DNA of 56,968 nucleotides from an uncultured Prevotella sp. (GTDB lineage Bacteria > Bacteroidota > Bacteroidia > Bacteroidales > Bacteroidaceae): NCBI GenBank assembly GCA_947302435.1, contig CAMYVQ010000016.1, forward strand, positions 1 through 56,968, written 5' to 3'. The first letter of the stretch is position 1. Every line of letters starts with the position of its first letter. The notes beneath the pieces are model-generated. The model worked only from the letters and a program-made list of their open reading frames with translations. It was not told the origin of the DNA and searched no databases. The translations under genes were made by a program, and so were the position numbers. Below, piece after piece: positions 9,078-17,075 of the stretch.

Positions 9078-11642
9078 TCAGAACGCGAATACCGGGCGTA
9101 CCCAGGCATAGCTCGACCAGTTATACCACGTGAAGCGCGGACTGCTGCCGTTCACCAGCCAGATGCCCGTGCTGCGGTTAAAGCCGGAGCTGGTCCACAG
9201 CCGCGCCACCAAGGCCGAGCCGCCGTTGGCACGCGCCGCACTGCTGAGCTTCGCTGCACCGTTGATGTTGAAATGTGTGTTCAGGCCGCTGCCTGTGGGC
9301 ACTTCGGCACCGCCGAGGCCGGGCTGGCAGAGCATGGCTATCCACTGGCCCGTGCTGGGAATGAACCACGGGGTGCAGCCCTCGGGCGTGGTGCCATAGT
9401 TGAGGGCCGTCTGTGAGGCATACGAGCCCTTGGCGGCCAGCGACTGCGTCTTGGCCAGTCCGTCGAAGTCGCTCTTGGCATTGTCCATGCTGTTGCCGAC
9501 GGTGCTCTCGAAGATGCCGCTGACGGAGTGGATAATGCGTACGTCAGCCCAGGTGGTGTGCTTCAGGGCGAGCACCAGACCGTGGCCTGCGCCGCTGGCC
9601 TTCTCGGTGGCACGGTCGCCAAAGTCAGAGCCGTCGTTCACGTAGGCCACGATGCCCACGGCAGTAGCGTTCCAGCCCCGGGCATAGTCAGCCGAGGGAT
9701 AGAGCGTGCCGTCGCTGCCATAGACCCAGCCCAGGTGGGCCGTGGTGGCCTCGGTGGCCTTGGGACAGACGTAATAGACGAAGGCCTGGGTGGTCTTTAT
9801 CTGATTGCTGCCCTGGCGGGTCCATACAATCTCGAACTTCTTCATGCCGAAGCGTCGGGCCAGCTCCGTCAGGTGTTGCGACTGCAGGGCAAACTGGCTC
9901 TTGCTCTCGTTGATGATGGTGCTGATGGTGCTCAGCGACGCGTCGTCGCTGTCGCCTATCTGGAATTCAGGGACGTAGATGTCGGGGAAGTCGGCCATGA
10001 GGGCACGCTCTAAGTCGGCCACGCTGCCTGCCTGCTCCGTGTCCTCATACTCTACACCCTCGATGCTCATGCGCCAGGTCTGAAAGGCGCGTGCGGGCTC
10101 TAACAGCTGCTGGGTGTAGCTCTGTTCGTCGCTGCACTCTACGTATTTGTAAGGCGGCGACTTCGTGCCGTCAGACTTAATCATCAGTGCCGACAGCGTT
10201 GGAGCCGACGTGACCTCCACGGTATAGCTGCCCGAGGGATTGCTCACCGCCCAGCATATCTCATGGGTCAGGTTGACATCGCCCACCTGTATGGCAGCAG
10301 GCTGCCCGTGGCAATAGACACTGGTGACATAGAATTTCGGCTGCGCGCCGTTGTACGTCCACGTTGCGCAGCTGCCGTCCGCTTGGTATGACAGCGTCAA
10401 ATCGTCCTGCGAATCGTCATTGTCGACGGTCGGGTAAGACGTTGCTATGCTGATGTTTCCGCTGCCCGTCAGGTTCATCGAGGTCGCATACTGAGTGAGG
10501 TAAGCGCCGAACCAACAGTTGTAGGTGCCGTCGCCGGAGGCACGGATCCAGTTCTTATCCCCTTTGGGGTAGAAGACCTGCTGGCAGTCCTCCTTGGTGC
10601 CTAAGCTGAGGAGTACGTTCTCATTCAGGTAATAATAGTCCTTCTTTTCCTCCATATTGTGTACGTTGCGCGAGCTGACCTTGATGCTCAGCCTGTCGCT
10701 GCGGCTCTGGGTGGTATTTTTCCAGTCGGAGAAATAAATCAAGCCATTGTAGGTGAACGTCTCCTCGCTCTGTAATAGCTCGCTGGTATCGCTGCTGCCA
10801 GCGGCGCGGGTCAGTGCGTGCCGTGTAGCGGTACTCGCCACGTCGTTCAGCCAGCGTGCTGCGGCATCGGCCAGTTGGCCGCTGGTGGCTGCCGTGCGCT
10901 GCTGGCTCACGGTCTGTGGCACAATTGCCGTAGCATTGCCCTCGCTGTCAGTCTCTGCGCACTGCACGATGGTCTGCTCCTCAAAAGGCTGCTGCATGAA
11001 GTAGTCGGTAGGCCCATAGATAATCATCTCGGCCTGCACGTCGTCGATGTCGCGGACGGCGGCCTGCTGGTTAGTCGCACGAGTGGTGTTGGCGAGTCGC
11101 TCCTTGGTGCGCACCGTCAGCTGCGAGCTGCGTGCTTCGCGTGCTGCTGCGGGAGCGTTGAGGCCGAACATATCCTTATATTCCAGCTCCTGCATCTCTA
11201 TGAGCTTGGCTATATAGACGACGGAGAAGTTGAACAGTTGTCTTCCTGTGGGTCGCTCAATGGCAAGGTACCCTCCGTCGAGGCTCAGGCGGACTATGTC
11301 GTTGAGTTCGTCCTCGGTCATGGTGCTCGCATCGTTGAACATCGAGCCGGGAATGAGTACCAAGCGCGTGCCGGGTGCAAATTCGTCGGCCACTGTCTGC
11401 AGTCGCCTCACCAGTGCGGCCCCTGTGGAGCCCTCGTCGAAGGGCCGCAGCACGGCGGCAGGCAGGTCGGCAGTCACCATGACCGACAACTGGTCATCGG
11501 TGATGCTCTCCTCCTCGGGTTCGGAAACTTCTGTCTCGTCAACAAGCGACGCGATGTCGTCTGTCTTGTCTGTACATGCGGCGAGGCCCAGCATCATAGG
11601 CAGGGCGGCCAGCCACAAAAATCTGAATGATATTTTTCTCAT
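9078..11642 (-). CDS. Large surface lipoprotein with fimbrial-tip-like C-terminal domain
   Basis: This is an 854-aa lipoprotein. The signal sequence ends in the lipobox LAAC with Cys23, followed by TDKTDD; acidic residues this close to the lipidated Cys resemble the Bacteroidetes lipoprotein export signal for surface display. The middle is beta-rich with no motif I can name. The last 230 residues (HGLVLALKHTTWADVR, then WFIPSTGQW and a final WVRPVFAF) resemble the C-terminal module often seen in Bacteroidales fimbrillin-like or DUF1566-type exported proteins. It is the third gene of the minus operon, 41 bp after the 48-aa gene. A minor fimbrial or tip adhesin is a plausible role, but the family assignment is tentative. 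Confidence 0.85.
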   Translation of the reverse strand: MRKISFRFLWLAALPMMLGLAACTDKTDDIASLVDETEVSEPEEESITDDQLSVMVTADLPAAVLRPFDEGSTGAALVRRLQTVADEFAPGTRLVLIPGSMFNDASTMTEDELNDIVRLSLDGGYLAIERPTGRQLFNFSVVYIAKLIEMQELEYKDMFGLNAPAAAREARSSQLTVRTKERLANTTRATNQQAAVRDIDDVQAEMIIYGPTDYFMQQPFEEQTIVQCAETDSEGNATAIVPQTVSQQRTAATSGQLADAAARWLNDVASTATRHALTRAAGSSDTSELLQSEETFTYNGLIYFSDWKNTTQSRSDRLSIKVSSRNVHNMEEKKDYYYLNENVLLSLGTKEDCQQVFYPKGDKNWIRASGDGTYNCWFGAYLTQYATSMNLTGSGNISIATSYPTVDNDDSQDDLTLSYQADGSCATWTYNGAQPKFYVTSVYCHGQPAAIQVGDVNLTHEICWAVSNPSGSYTVEVTSAPTLSALMIKSDGTKSPPYKYVECSDEQSYTQQLLEPARAFQTWRMSIEGVEYEDTEQAGSVADLERALMADFPDIYVPEFQIGDSDDASLSTISTIINESKSQFALQSQHLTELARRFGMKKFEIVWTRQGSNQIKTTQAFVYYVCPKATEATTAHLGWVYGSDGTLYPSADYARGWNATAVGIVAYVNDGSDFGDRATEKASGAGHGLVLALKHTTWADVRIIHSVSGIFESTVGNSMDNAKSDFDGLAKTQSLAAKGSYASQTALNYGTTPEGCTPWFIPSTGQWIAMLCQPGLGGAEVPTGSGLNTHFNINGAAKLSSAARANGGSALVARLWTSSGFNRSTGIWLVNGSSPRFTWYNWSSYAWVRPVFAF

Positions 11643-11683
11643 AACTCGGTGTTTGGTGTTGTCATCTGTGCGATTAGTTTACC

Positions 11684-11830
11684 TTAGTCGGCATCATCGG
11701 CATCGACTTCAGAGCTACTGTACCGGATTTTGCCCTGGTTATCGTAGTATTCGTTATTTGACTGCATCAGCAAGTGTGTGGCAGGGATGCTGATGGTGGA
11801 GCAAGCTGGTGTGAGGTATTTCTTCTTCAT
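11684..11830 (-). CDS. 48-aa small protein, translationally coupled to the gene upstream
   Basis: A short frame starts MKKKYLTPACSTISIP and ends in an acidic tail (SSEVDADDAD). Its ATG at 11830 overlaps the TGA of the 379-aa gene in an ATGA arrangement, and the next gene starts 41 bp after its stop. Coupling and operon position support a real gene although it is below usual size cut-offs. The opening resembles a class of short Prevotella proteins starting MKKKYhxP that accompany exported-protein operons; this is recollection, not a search result. It has no signal peptide or membrane segment, and its function is unknown. Confidence 0.7.
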   Translation of the reverse strand: MKKKYLTPACSTISIPATHLLMQSNNEYYDNQGKIRYSSSEVDADDAD

Positions 11831-12966
11831 CGTATCACGTATTTTTTACCATTATATATATATAGTCCCTTGGCACTCGGTCTGCTGTTCAGCAGTCGTC
11901 CGCTCAGGTCGTACCCGGAAGCCCCACGCCAAACGGGGGGCTGGCTTCCGCCAGGGGGCAAATTACTCTCACGTATTCCTGATGTCTCGTCTTCAAAGCT
12001 GATATTCAGCATCTCGCGGGCAGCCAGCGCAGTGGTAGGCACCTGCAGATAGGCTTTGTTGGCTCCGATGGTTCCGCCCGAGGTGGGATGGAAGGCACCG
12101 TTCTTCAGCACGAGGTTTGTCTTGTCGCCGTCGGTCTTACCAATGGTGGTGGCTGTGGTGACTCCCTTGAGCATGTTCTTCACGTAGTTGGTTGCATCGT
12201 CTCCTGTGATTTCCCCGTCATAGACAGGCAGGTCGGCTGAGTAACTGGTGCCCGTTAGGTTATGGATGAGCACTCCCTCGCCCTTCTTGACATAGCTCAC
12301 GCGCTTGATGTGAATGTAACCATCCTTCTTGTTGCACTCGTCGGCTATATAGAACAGCATGTTCGAGCCGTCGTCGGTGTCTTGGAAGGTGGCATTGCCG
12401 CAAAAGGAGATGATCTCCTTCGTGATTTCGAAGCGGCCATAGACCTTGGCATCGCCAAACTGCTGGGTTGACACGAGGGCTGCGGGCAGGGTAACAGTGA
12501 CGTCGGAGGTCAGGACGGCATTGCTCGCAATGTCTGACCATTCACCGCTATAGCCTGCGATATATACCGTGGTGAGTTCACCCTGTGCGCCTAAGCTCGT
12601 AAACAGCTTCTGGATGTTGGCCACCGTCATGCTGTTGCCCAGTATCTGGATGTCGCTAATCGGGTTCGTCTTATCATCGCCAAATAGCTTTCCCTCGAAT
12701 GTCGGGTTGCCGCCGGCCTCGATAATCAGCGTCGATACCTTAGCAGCAGCGCTGAAGGCTCCGCTATTGACGGTGGTGACCGTCGCGGGAATGGTTAACG
12801 AGCTGGCGGCCATGCCTGTTTCCGTCAGTCCAATGATGACGTTTTCCTCATACTCGAAGCAGTCGCTTTGAGCGTGTGTGCCGTTAGCTCCGACAAGTAG
12901 CATGAACAGCAGCATCAGCACTTGTAGCCCGAAGCCTCCGTGCCTGTTCTTAGTCTTTTTTCTCAT
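11827..12966 (-). CDS. Secreted protein with T9SS-like C-terminal sorting tail
   Basis: This 379-aa protein has a signal peptide (hydrophobic LMLLFMLLVGA, cleavage near THAQ). Residues about 35-115 carry beta strands resembling BspA-type leucine-rich repeats (LTIPATVTTVNSGAF, VSTLIIEAGG). The last 30 residues (YDLSGRLLN, then KGLYIYNGKKYVIR) match the conserved ending of Prevotella/Porphyromonas proteins secreted by the type IX system and anchored at the surface. The linker before the tail is odd: residues coded by an imperfect palindrome (11917-11949) replace the usual short spacer. It is the first gene of the minus operon behind a TACTTTTG -7 box at 13062-13069. Sorting by T9SS is inferred from the tail alone. 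Confidence 0.85.
   Translation of the reverse strand: MRKKTKNRHGGFGLQVLMLLFMLLVGANGTHAQSDCFEYEENVIIGLTETGMAASSLTIPATVTTVNSGAFSAAAKVSTLIIEAGGNPTFEGKLFGDDKTNPISDIQILGNSMTVANIQKLFTSLGAQGELTTVYIAGYSGEWSDIASNAVLTSDVTVTLPAALVSTQQFGDAKVYGRFEITKEIISFCGNATFQDTDDGSNMLFYIADECNKKDGYIHIKRVSYVKKGEGVLIHNLTGTSYSADLPVYDGEITGDDATNYVKNMLKGVTTATTIGKTDGDKTNLVLKNGAFHPTSGGTIGANKAYLQVPTTALAAREMLNISFEDETSGIRESNLPPGGSQPPVWRGASGYDLSGRLLNSRPSAKGLYIYNGKKYVIR
11917..11949. repeat. Palindromic in-frame insertion in the 379-aa gene
   Basis: The arms ggaagcc and ggcttcc enclose a G/C-rich core with cccc and gggg runs. The element sits in frame between the body of the protein and its sorting tail and codes for a Pro/Gly-rich stretch (PPGGSQPPVWRG). 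It resembles a small palindromic repeat that has entered a permissive linker. Confidence 0.5.
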
Positions 12967-13061
12967 ATTAAATAATTGTCGTTTAGTTTATTATTGTTAT
13001 TATTATCATTATCAGCAGTGGATGGTCACAAATATGTATGGGCAGAAAGCAATCTTCGGTG

Positions 13062-13069
13062 CAAAAGTA
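13062..13069 (-). promoter_or_regulatory. -7 box for the surface-protein operon
   Basis: The minus strand reads TACTTTTG, matching the Bacteroidetes TAnnTTTG. It lies 95 bp upstream of the ATG at 12966 and predicts a leader of roughly 90 nt. Confidence 0.6.
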
Positions 13070-13194
13070 CAAAAATTATTCTATTTATGCTCAGATACGG
13101 AAGAAAATTTTCTTAAAAGGACGCATTTTGAGGTACTTATGCCTCATCAGTCTGTCATAATTTCCCCTTTTGTCTAAATAACAACTGCGTCGAA

Positions 13195-13241
13195 ACTCGC
13201 ACGGAATCCAAGACTAAGGCTCTTGGAAATTCCATGCGAGT
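13195..13241. repeat. Long hairpin, possible terminator for the ATPase gene
   Basis: The arms actcgca, ggaat and ccaaga pair with tcttgg, attcc and tgcgagt, giving 18 base pairs with a small bulge and a 7-nt loop. It lies downstream of the DUF4143 ATPase gene on the minus strand. There is no T-run on the minus side, while the plus side has tttt after the stem. Confidence 0.55.
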
Positions 13242-13348
13242 TTTGGCGTTTTCTTTATTCCGCTGACTGTCAGCTGTTTGCGATTGTTGAAACAGAGTGT
13301 GGCTTTCAGGTGCTGAACGATTTGTATTGAATGACACCGTGATTAGAA

Positions 13349-13435
13349 TCTTTTCTCACTGTGGTTTGTGTTGAACGGCTACGTCGTTCAATATGAATCG
13401 CAACGTGACTCAATACAAACGACGATGAGAAAAGA
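13349..13435. repeat. Imperfect inverted repeat, MITE-like
   Basis: The left arm from 13349 begins tcttttctca and the right arm 13410-13435 ends with its exact complement tgagaaaaga. Between them TTTGTxTTGA is also mirrored with a few mismatches. The whole element spans about 87 bp and lies outside genes. No terminal duplication was recognised. Confidence 0.5.
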
Positions 13436-13539
13436 CATGAATCGTGGCGTGTCCGATCCTGAACAGCGGTAAAAGGTGATGACGCAACTCTATTTCCCGA
13501 TTTTCGTTTGTCTTAAAAATCGAATTTTTGCCTGCTAAT

Positions 13540-14718
13540 TTAGACAGAGGAAAAACTCTTCATATACTTCCCTGCCCATAGTCGAGGCAAGAATTGTGTC
13601 ACAGGCCATATTTCTATGCCATTCAGCATTCTTGGTCGTTCTTCCATAGACAGTATGATGAGTGTCGTATTGGGGTGCTCTTCGCTGAAGGCTTTCAGTC
13701 CCTTGGTATCGCTTGATGTAACTTCGCTTGCCGACTTCACCTCAATGGCCATTTCCACTTGGTTGGTATCAGTATTGCATATCAATGCGTCTACCTCATA
13801 TTTATTGTCTAGTGTGCGCCAGTATGTTAGCTTTTTGTCTTCGTCAAACGTATAGGAAAGATACGCCCTAAGTTCTTGAATCACAAAATGTTCCAAAGCA
13901 TGCCCATAAAAATCAGTGCCAGGCTGGAGTGGACAGCGATGTAGCAGATGGTTGGGTATGGCTACGTCAAAGTAATAGAATTTTGGTGACTGTATCAGAC
14001 GACGTTTCACCACCTTGGTGTATGCAGGTAGATAGAACCCTAACATCGTTTCTTCCAGAATTGAAAAATACTCCTTCACTGTCTTCGATGACACACCACA
14101 ATCCTGTGCGATGTTAGTAAAGTTTACAATCTCCGTATTGCTAAGAGCTGCTACTTGTAAGAAACGGGTAAAGACATCCAATTGACGAACTACAGCCTCC
14201 TCTACAATCTCCTGTTGCAGATAGTCACCGATATATGCCTGTATACGCTTGGAAGGATCTGTCACTAAATAATGTCTTGGTAACATGCCATTGTTCAACG
14301 CGCGATTAAGATTGAAATCAGGAATCTCCGCACTAACAAGTGGGAACAACGCGCGTCGTAAGGCTCTTCCTCCTAAAAGGTTGGCTCCGCTTCGTCGTAA
14401 CTTACGGGCACTTGACCCACTGAGAATGAAGCGCAATCTGCGATTCTCCATCAGCCAGTGTACCTCATCAAGTAGTGCCGGCACCTTTTGTACTTCGTCG
14501 ATGATGACCAGTTCGCCCTCGTTTAGCAGCTCACATTCTTCTCTAAGCAGAGCAGGGCGCAGTTGAAATGCCATACGTATGTCTGTCATTAAAAGGTCGT
14601 AGAGCCGTGCTTTAGGAAACAATGCCTTCAGTAGCGTACTCTTACCCGTCTGACGACTACCCCATAGGAACAGACTGTCTTCCTCTATCTCCTTCAGTTT
14701 CAGAATTCTTTCTAACAT
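13540..14718 (-). CDS. AAA (AAA_14)/DUF4143 ATP-binding protein
   Basis: This 392-aa protein has an N-terminal AAA_14 P-loop domain with Walker A GSRQTGKST (residues about 22-30) and Walker B LVIIDEVQ. Its C-terminal DUF4143 region contains a PD-(D/E)xK-like pattern (YEVDALI, then MAIEVKS). The family is abundant and variable in Bacteroidales, with no settled function; DNA-related or accessory roles have been suggested. ATG 14718 was chosen over a GTG two codons earlier. A TAAATTTG -7 box at 14746-14753 gives a short leader. It is monocistronic, and a 32-bp tandem repeat sits just upstream of the promoter. Confidence 0.88.
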   Translation of the reverse strand: MLERILKLKEIEEDSLFLWGSRQTGKSTLLKALFPKARLYDLLMTDIRMAFQLRPALLREECELLNEGELVIIDEVQKVPALLDEVHWLMENRRLRFILSGSSARKLRRSGANLLGGRALRRALFPLVSAEIPDFNLNRALNNGMLPRHYLVTDPSKRIQAYIGDYLQQEIVEEAVVRQLDVFTRFLQVAALSNTEIVNFTNIAQDCGVSSKTVKEYFSILEETMLGFYLPAYTKVVKRRLIQSPKFYYFDVAIPNHLLHRCPLQPGTDFYGHALEHFVIQELRAYLSYTFDEDKKLTYWRTLDNKYEVDALICNTDTNQVEMAIEVKSASEVTSSDTKGLKAFSEEHPNTTLIILSMEERPRMLNGIEIWPVTQFLPRLWAGKYMKSFSSV

Positions 14719-14745
14719 CGTCACCTAATTTGCTTTATTTCCGTG

Positions 14746-14753
14746 CAAATTTA
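14746..14753 (-). promoter_or_regulatory. -7 box for the DUF4143 ATPase gene
   Basis: The minus strand reads TAAATTTG, 28 bp upstream of the ATG at 14718. Confidence 0.6.
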
Positions 14754-14787
14754 AGAAATAACTGCATATTATCCAAGAAAAACGCAG

Positions 14788-14905
14788 AAAATCTGAAGTG
14801 GTACTCCAAAAATTCAGCGAAAATCTGAAGTGGTACTCCAAAAATTCGACGAAAATCTGAAGTGGCACTCCAAAAATTCAGCGAAAATCTGAAGTGCTAC
14901 TTCAA
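14788..14905. repeat. 32-bp tandem repeat, about 3.7 copies
   Basis: Units begin aaaatctgaagtgg at 14788, 14820, 14852 and 14884, an exact 32-bp period with only a few substitutions; the last copy is incomplete and ends gaagtgctacttc, itself an inverted repeat. There are no unique spacers, so it is not a CRISPR. It lies upstream of the ATPase promoter and downstream of the PAP2 gene. Confidence 0.9.
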
Positions 14906-14937
14906 TGTCAGGATCATCAGGTAATGGTTCTTTTTCC

Positions 14938-15870
14938 TCATTTCTTTGGGCGATAGAGCATCGTGAAGAAGAAATACATCAGCGTGCCGACGAAGAGGCC
15001 GGCAATGGCATCGATGGCGTAGTGGGCCTGAATGTAGAAGGTGGCAAAAAACATCAACACTCCAAAGGGAACCAGGGACCAGAAGAAACGGCGGTTCTTC
15101 GTGGCCCATGCCTGCCAGAGCAGGATGACCGTCACGCCGACATGACTGCTGGGGAAGGCGGCCGTGGGACGTTCGCCGGCTTCATGGAACCAGCCCAGAA
15201 TCTTATAGAAAAGTCCGTCGGTGTAGCCCGGTGAGGGCAGTGCCTCGCTGTGGGTCTCGAAGTAGTTGCCGATATTGGGGAAAACACCTTGTGCTATCTG
15301 GTCGGTGCCGACAGCTAAATAGTAGTATTGCGGACCGGCTACGGGCAGGAAAATGAAGATGACGTAGAAGAGGAAGAAGGAGGCGAGCATGACAAACGAT
15401 GCCCGTAGAAACTGGTCGTAGCGCCAGAAGAAATAGAACAGGGGTACGACGACCATCAGGGGATAGTAACTGACATAGCCCAATGTCAGCAGTTCGCTCA
15501 CCACAGGACTGCCCCAATGCTGGCTGAACAGCAGGGCGGGCTGATAGCCGAAGAGCTGTTGCTCCCATGTGGCAAATACATGGTCGAGGTTGGGCAGCAT
15601 GCGGTTGAATTCGTAGGTCTCGGGATACCATGTGCCCAACAGGGCAATCTGTCCCAACACGCGGAAGAGCATGGTGAGCTTGCAGGGAATCATGCGATAG
15701 ACCGCCCACAGGCCCAATGTCATGGCCACGGCCTGCACGCGCAGCCAAATCATGGAGATAGGGTTCTGCAGTTGCGTATAGATGAAGAGCATGTAGAGCA
15801 ACGTCAGCACGGCGTATGCGATCATGGCCCATTCAAAGGCGCACAAGCCCTTCATCGGCTTTACAGCCAT
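14938..15870 (-). CDS. PAP2-superfamily membrane enzyme, AUR1/IPC-synthase-like
   Basis: This is a 310-aa polytopic membrane protein with about six hydrophobic segments. The catalytic signature is FPSSHVG (His243) followed by HYAIDAIAG (His283, Asp287). That spacing and the HYxxD form fit the PAP2_3 group containing fungal inositol-phosphorylceramide synthase AUR1 better than simple lipid phosphatases. I chose ATG 15870, which overlaps the reductase gene by 10 nt; ATG 15855, just after that gene's stop, is the alternative. A longer upstream reading lies inside the reductase gene and is rejected. The tight coupling to an extended-SDR reductase suggests joint work on a lipid, perhaps transferring a phospho-head group to ceramide. 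Family confidence is high; the substrate is inferred. Confidence 0.85.
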   Translation of the reverse strand: MAVKPMKGLCAFEWAMIAYAVLTLLYMLFIYTQLQNPISMIWLRVQAVAMTLGLWAVYRMIPCKLTMLFRVLGQIALLGTWYPETYEFNRMLPNLDHVFATWEQQLFGYQPALLFSQHWGSPVVSELLTLGYVSYYPLMVVVPLFYFFWRYDQFLRASFVMLASFFLFYVIFIFLPVAGPQYYYLAVGTDQIAQGVFPNIGNYFETHSEALPSPGYTDGLFYKILGWFHEAGERPTAAFPSSHVGVTVILLWQAWATKNRRFFWSLVPFGVLMFFATFYIQAHYAIDAIAGLFVGTLMYFFFTMLYRPKK

Positions 15871-16874
15871 CCGTTTTCTTTGTACCATTTGATTGTAAGA
15901 GGAACGCCTTTTTCTAATGTGTATTCGGGATGATAGCCCAGTTCTTTGATGGCAGGTTCGATGTCGCAGCGCCAATTGCGCTGTTTCAGGATGTGGTATT
16001 TGTCGTTGTTCAAGGCGGAGATTTTGCCCGTGATATGTCCGATCTTGTCGCCGAACCAAGTGACGATGCGGAGCACCCAGATGGGGGCTGTGATGCGAAT
16101 CCACCACGGGTTGCCCAATTCCTTGCGGATAAGGTCGCTGAAGGTTGTCGACTGATACACCTGTCCGTCGCTGAGGAAATAGCTACTTTCCGGCTTGCCT
16201 TTCTCGCAGGCCAAGAAGACGGCCTGCACCACGTCTAATACATAGACGAAAGTGATGTCCTGGCGCTGGTAGCCCACGGCGAAGTCGCTGTGCTGCTGAA
16301 TGCTCTTGGCCATGAGGAAATAGTCGCGCTCGCGTGGACCGTAGACACCTGTCGGCCGTAGGATGACGTAGGGGAACACCTCTTCGCCTGTCCTGAGTTC
16401 CAGACTGTCCCGCATCCAGCGTTCGGCTTCCAGTTTGCTCTTTCCGTAGTCGGTGTTGGGGTGGGGGGTGTCGGTCGCCTTGATTTCCTCGTAAGGCTGT
16501 TTTTCATGGATGGCACCGAAGACACTGAGCGAACTCAGGTAGACAAACTTCTTGATGGGCATCTTCAGGGCAATCAGGGCGCGCACCAAGTTCTTTGTGC
16601 CTTTGAAGTTGATGCGGTAGAAATCCTTGCTGTCTAAACATTTCGTGACACCGGCGGCATGAACGACATAGTCGAATGCATGTCCGCTGAGCTGTTCCTC
16701 CAACTTCTTCTGGTTGCCAAGATCCAGTTCAATGAAATGAATGCGTGGGTCTTTCAGGAATTGCTTCGAGCTGGTGCCGCGTACGGCAGCCCAGGTTTCC
16801 ATGCCTCTTTTCAGGGCTTCTTCTACGATGAATGAGCCAATAAAGCCGCTGGCTCCTGTTATAAGAATCTTCAT
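15861..16874 (-). CDS. Extended-SDR NAD(P)-dependent epimerase/reductase
   Basis: This 337-aa Rossmann-fold protein has the nucleotide-binding motif TGASGFIG (residues 6-13), the catalytic Ser near 114-116 (YLSSLSVFG) and the Tyr143-x3-Lys147 pair (YGKSK). The sequence is that of the NAD-dependent epimerase/dehydratase group, which includes sugar epimerases and also the bacterial ceramide reductase CerR. It is first in a two-gene unit, and its stop overlaps the start of the PAP2/AUR1-like gene. That partner makes a lipid substrate at least as likely as a nucleotide sugar. The promoter is a TACCTTTG box at 16907-16914. The exact reaction cannot be settled from sequence by eye. Confidence 0.85.
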   Translation of the reverse strand: MKILITGASGFIGSFIVEEALKRGMETWAAVRGTSSKQFLKDPRIHFIELDLGNQKKLEEQLSGHAFDYVVHAAGVTKCLDSKDFYRINFKGTKNLVRALIALKMPIKKFVYLSSLSVFGAIHEKQPYEEIKATDTPHPNTDYGKSKLEAERWMRDSLELRTGEEVFPYVILRPTGVYGPRERDYFLMAKSIQQHSDFAVGYQRQDITFVYVLDVVQAVFLACEKGKPESSYFLSDGQVYQSTTFSDLIRKELGNPWWIRITAPIWVLRIVTWFGDKIGHITGKISALNNDKYHILKQRNWRCDIEPAIKELGYHPEYTLEKGVPLTIKWYKENGWL

Positions 16875-16906
16875 TATTCTATTGCAATAGTATCACAATT
16901 TGCATG

Positions 16907-16914
16907 CAAAGGTA
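16907..16914 (-). promoter_or_regulatory. -7 box for the reductase-PAP2 unit
   Basis: The minus strand reads TACCTTTG, 32 bp upstream of the reductase ATG at 16874. Confidence 0.65.
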
Positions 16915-17014
16915 CGATTAACTAATCGAAAAGCCAAATTCCGAAACTTAATTTTTTATTGATTGCAAAGGAATAAATATTCTATGCCAAGAAGTATAGT
17001 ATCTAATGGGAATG

Positions 17015-17051
17015 AATTTTCGCGAAAATTGCCAAAATTTTCGCGAAAATT
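17015..17051. promoter_or_regulatory. Two perfect 16-bp palindromes, operator candidate for rnr
   Basis: AATTTTCGCGAAAATT occurs at 17015-17030 and again at 17036-17051. Each copy is its own reverse complement, and the centres are 21 bp apart, two helical turns. The second copy overlaps the expected -33 region of the rnr promoter (-7 box 17076-17083). Such spacing suits two dimers bound on the same DNA face, so a repressor or other regulator of rnr is likely. Confidence 0.65.
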
Positions 17052-17075
17052 GGTAGCGGCCCCATATTTTTTTCT

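Larger units (their letters stand above)
12967..13539. other. 573-bp gene-free spacer with two inverted repeats
   Basis: No credible gene is seen between the 379-aa gene and the ATPase gene. The spacer holds the -7 box at 13062-13069, a strong hairpin at 13195-13241, and a longer imperfect inverted repeat at 13349-13435. A 60-codon minus-strand frame here overlaps both inverted repeats and shows no family features. Confidence 0.6.

Noticed and set aside
13155..13337. 60-codon minus-strand frame
   Set aside because: It spans a perfect hairpin and has no promoter or family features.
14788..14905. Regular 32-bp repeats considered as a CRISPR array
   Set aside because: The copies abut with no unique spacers and no cas gene is nearby.
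15871..16107. Longer N-terminus for the PAP2 protein
   Set aside because: The extra 79 residues are basic low-complexity sequence antisense-free but fully inside the reductase gene in another frame, with no membrane or family match.
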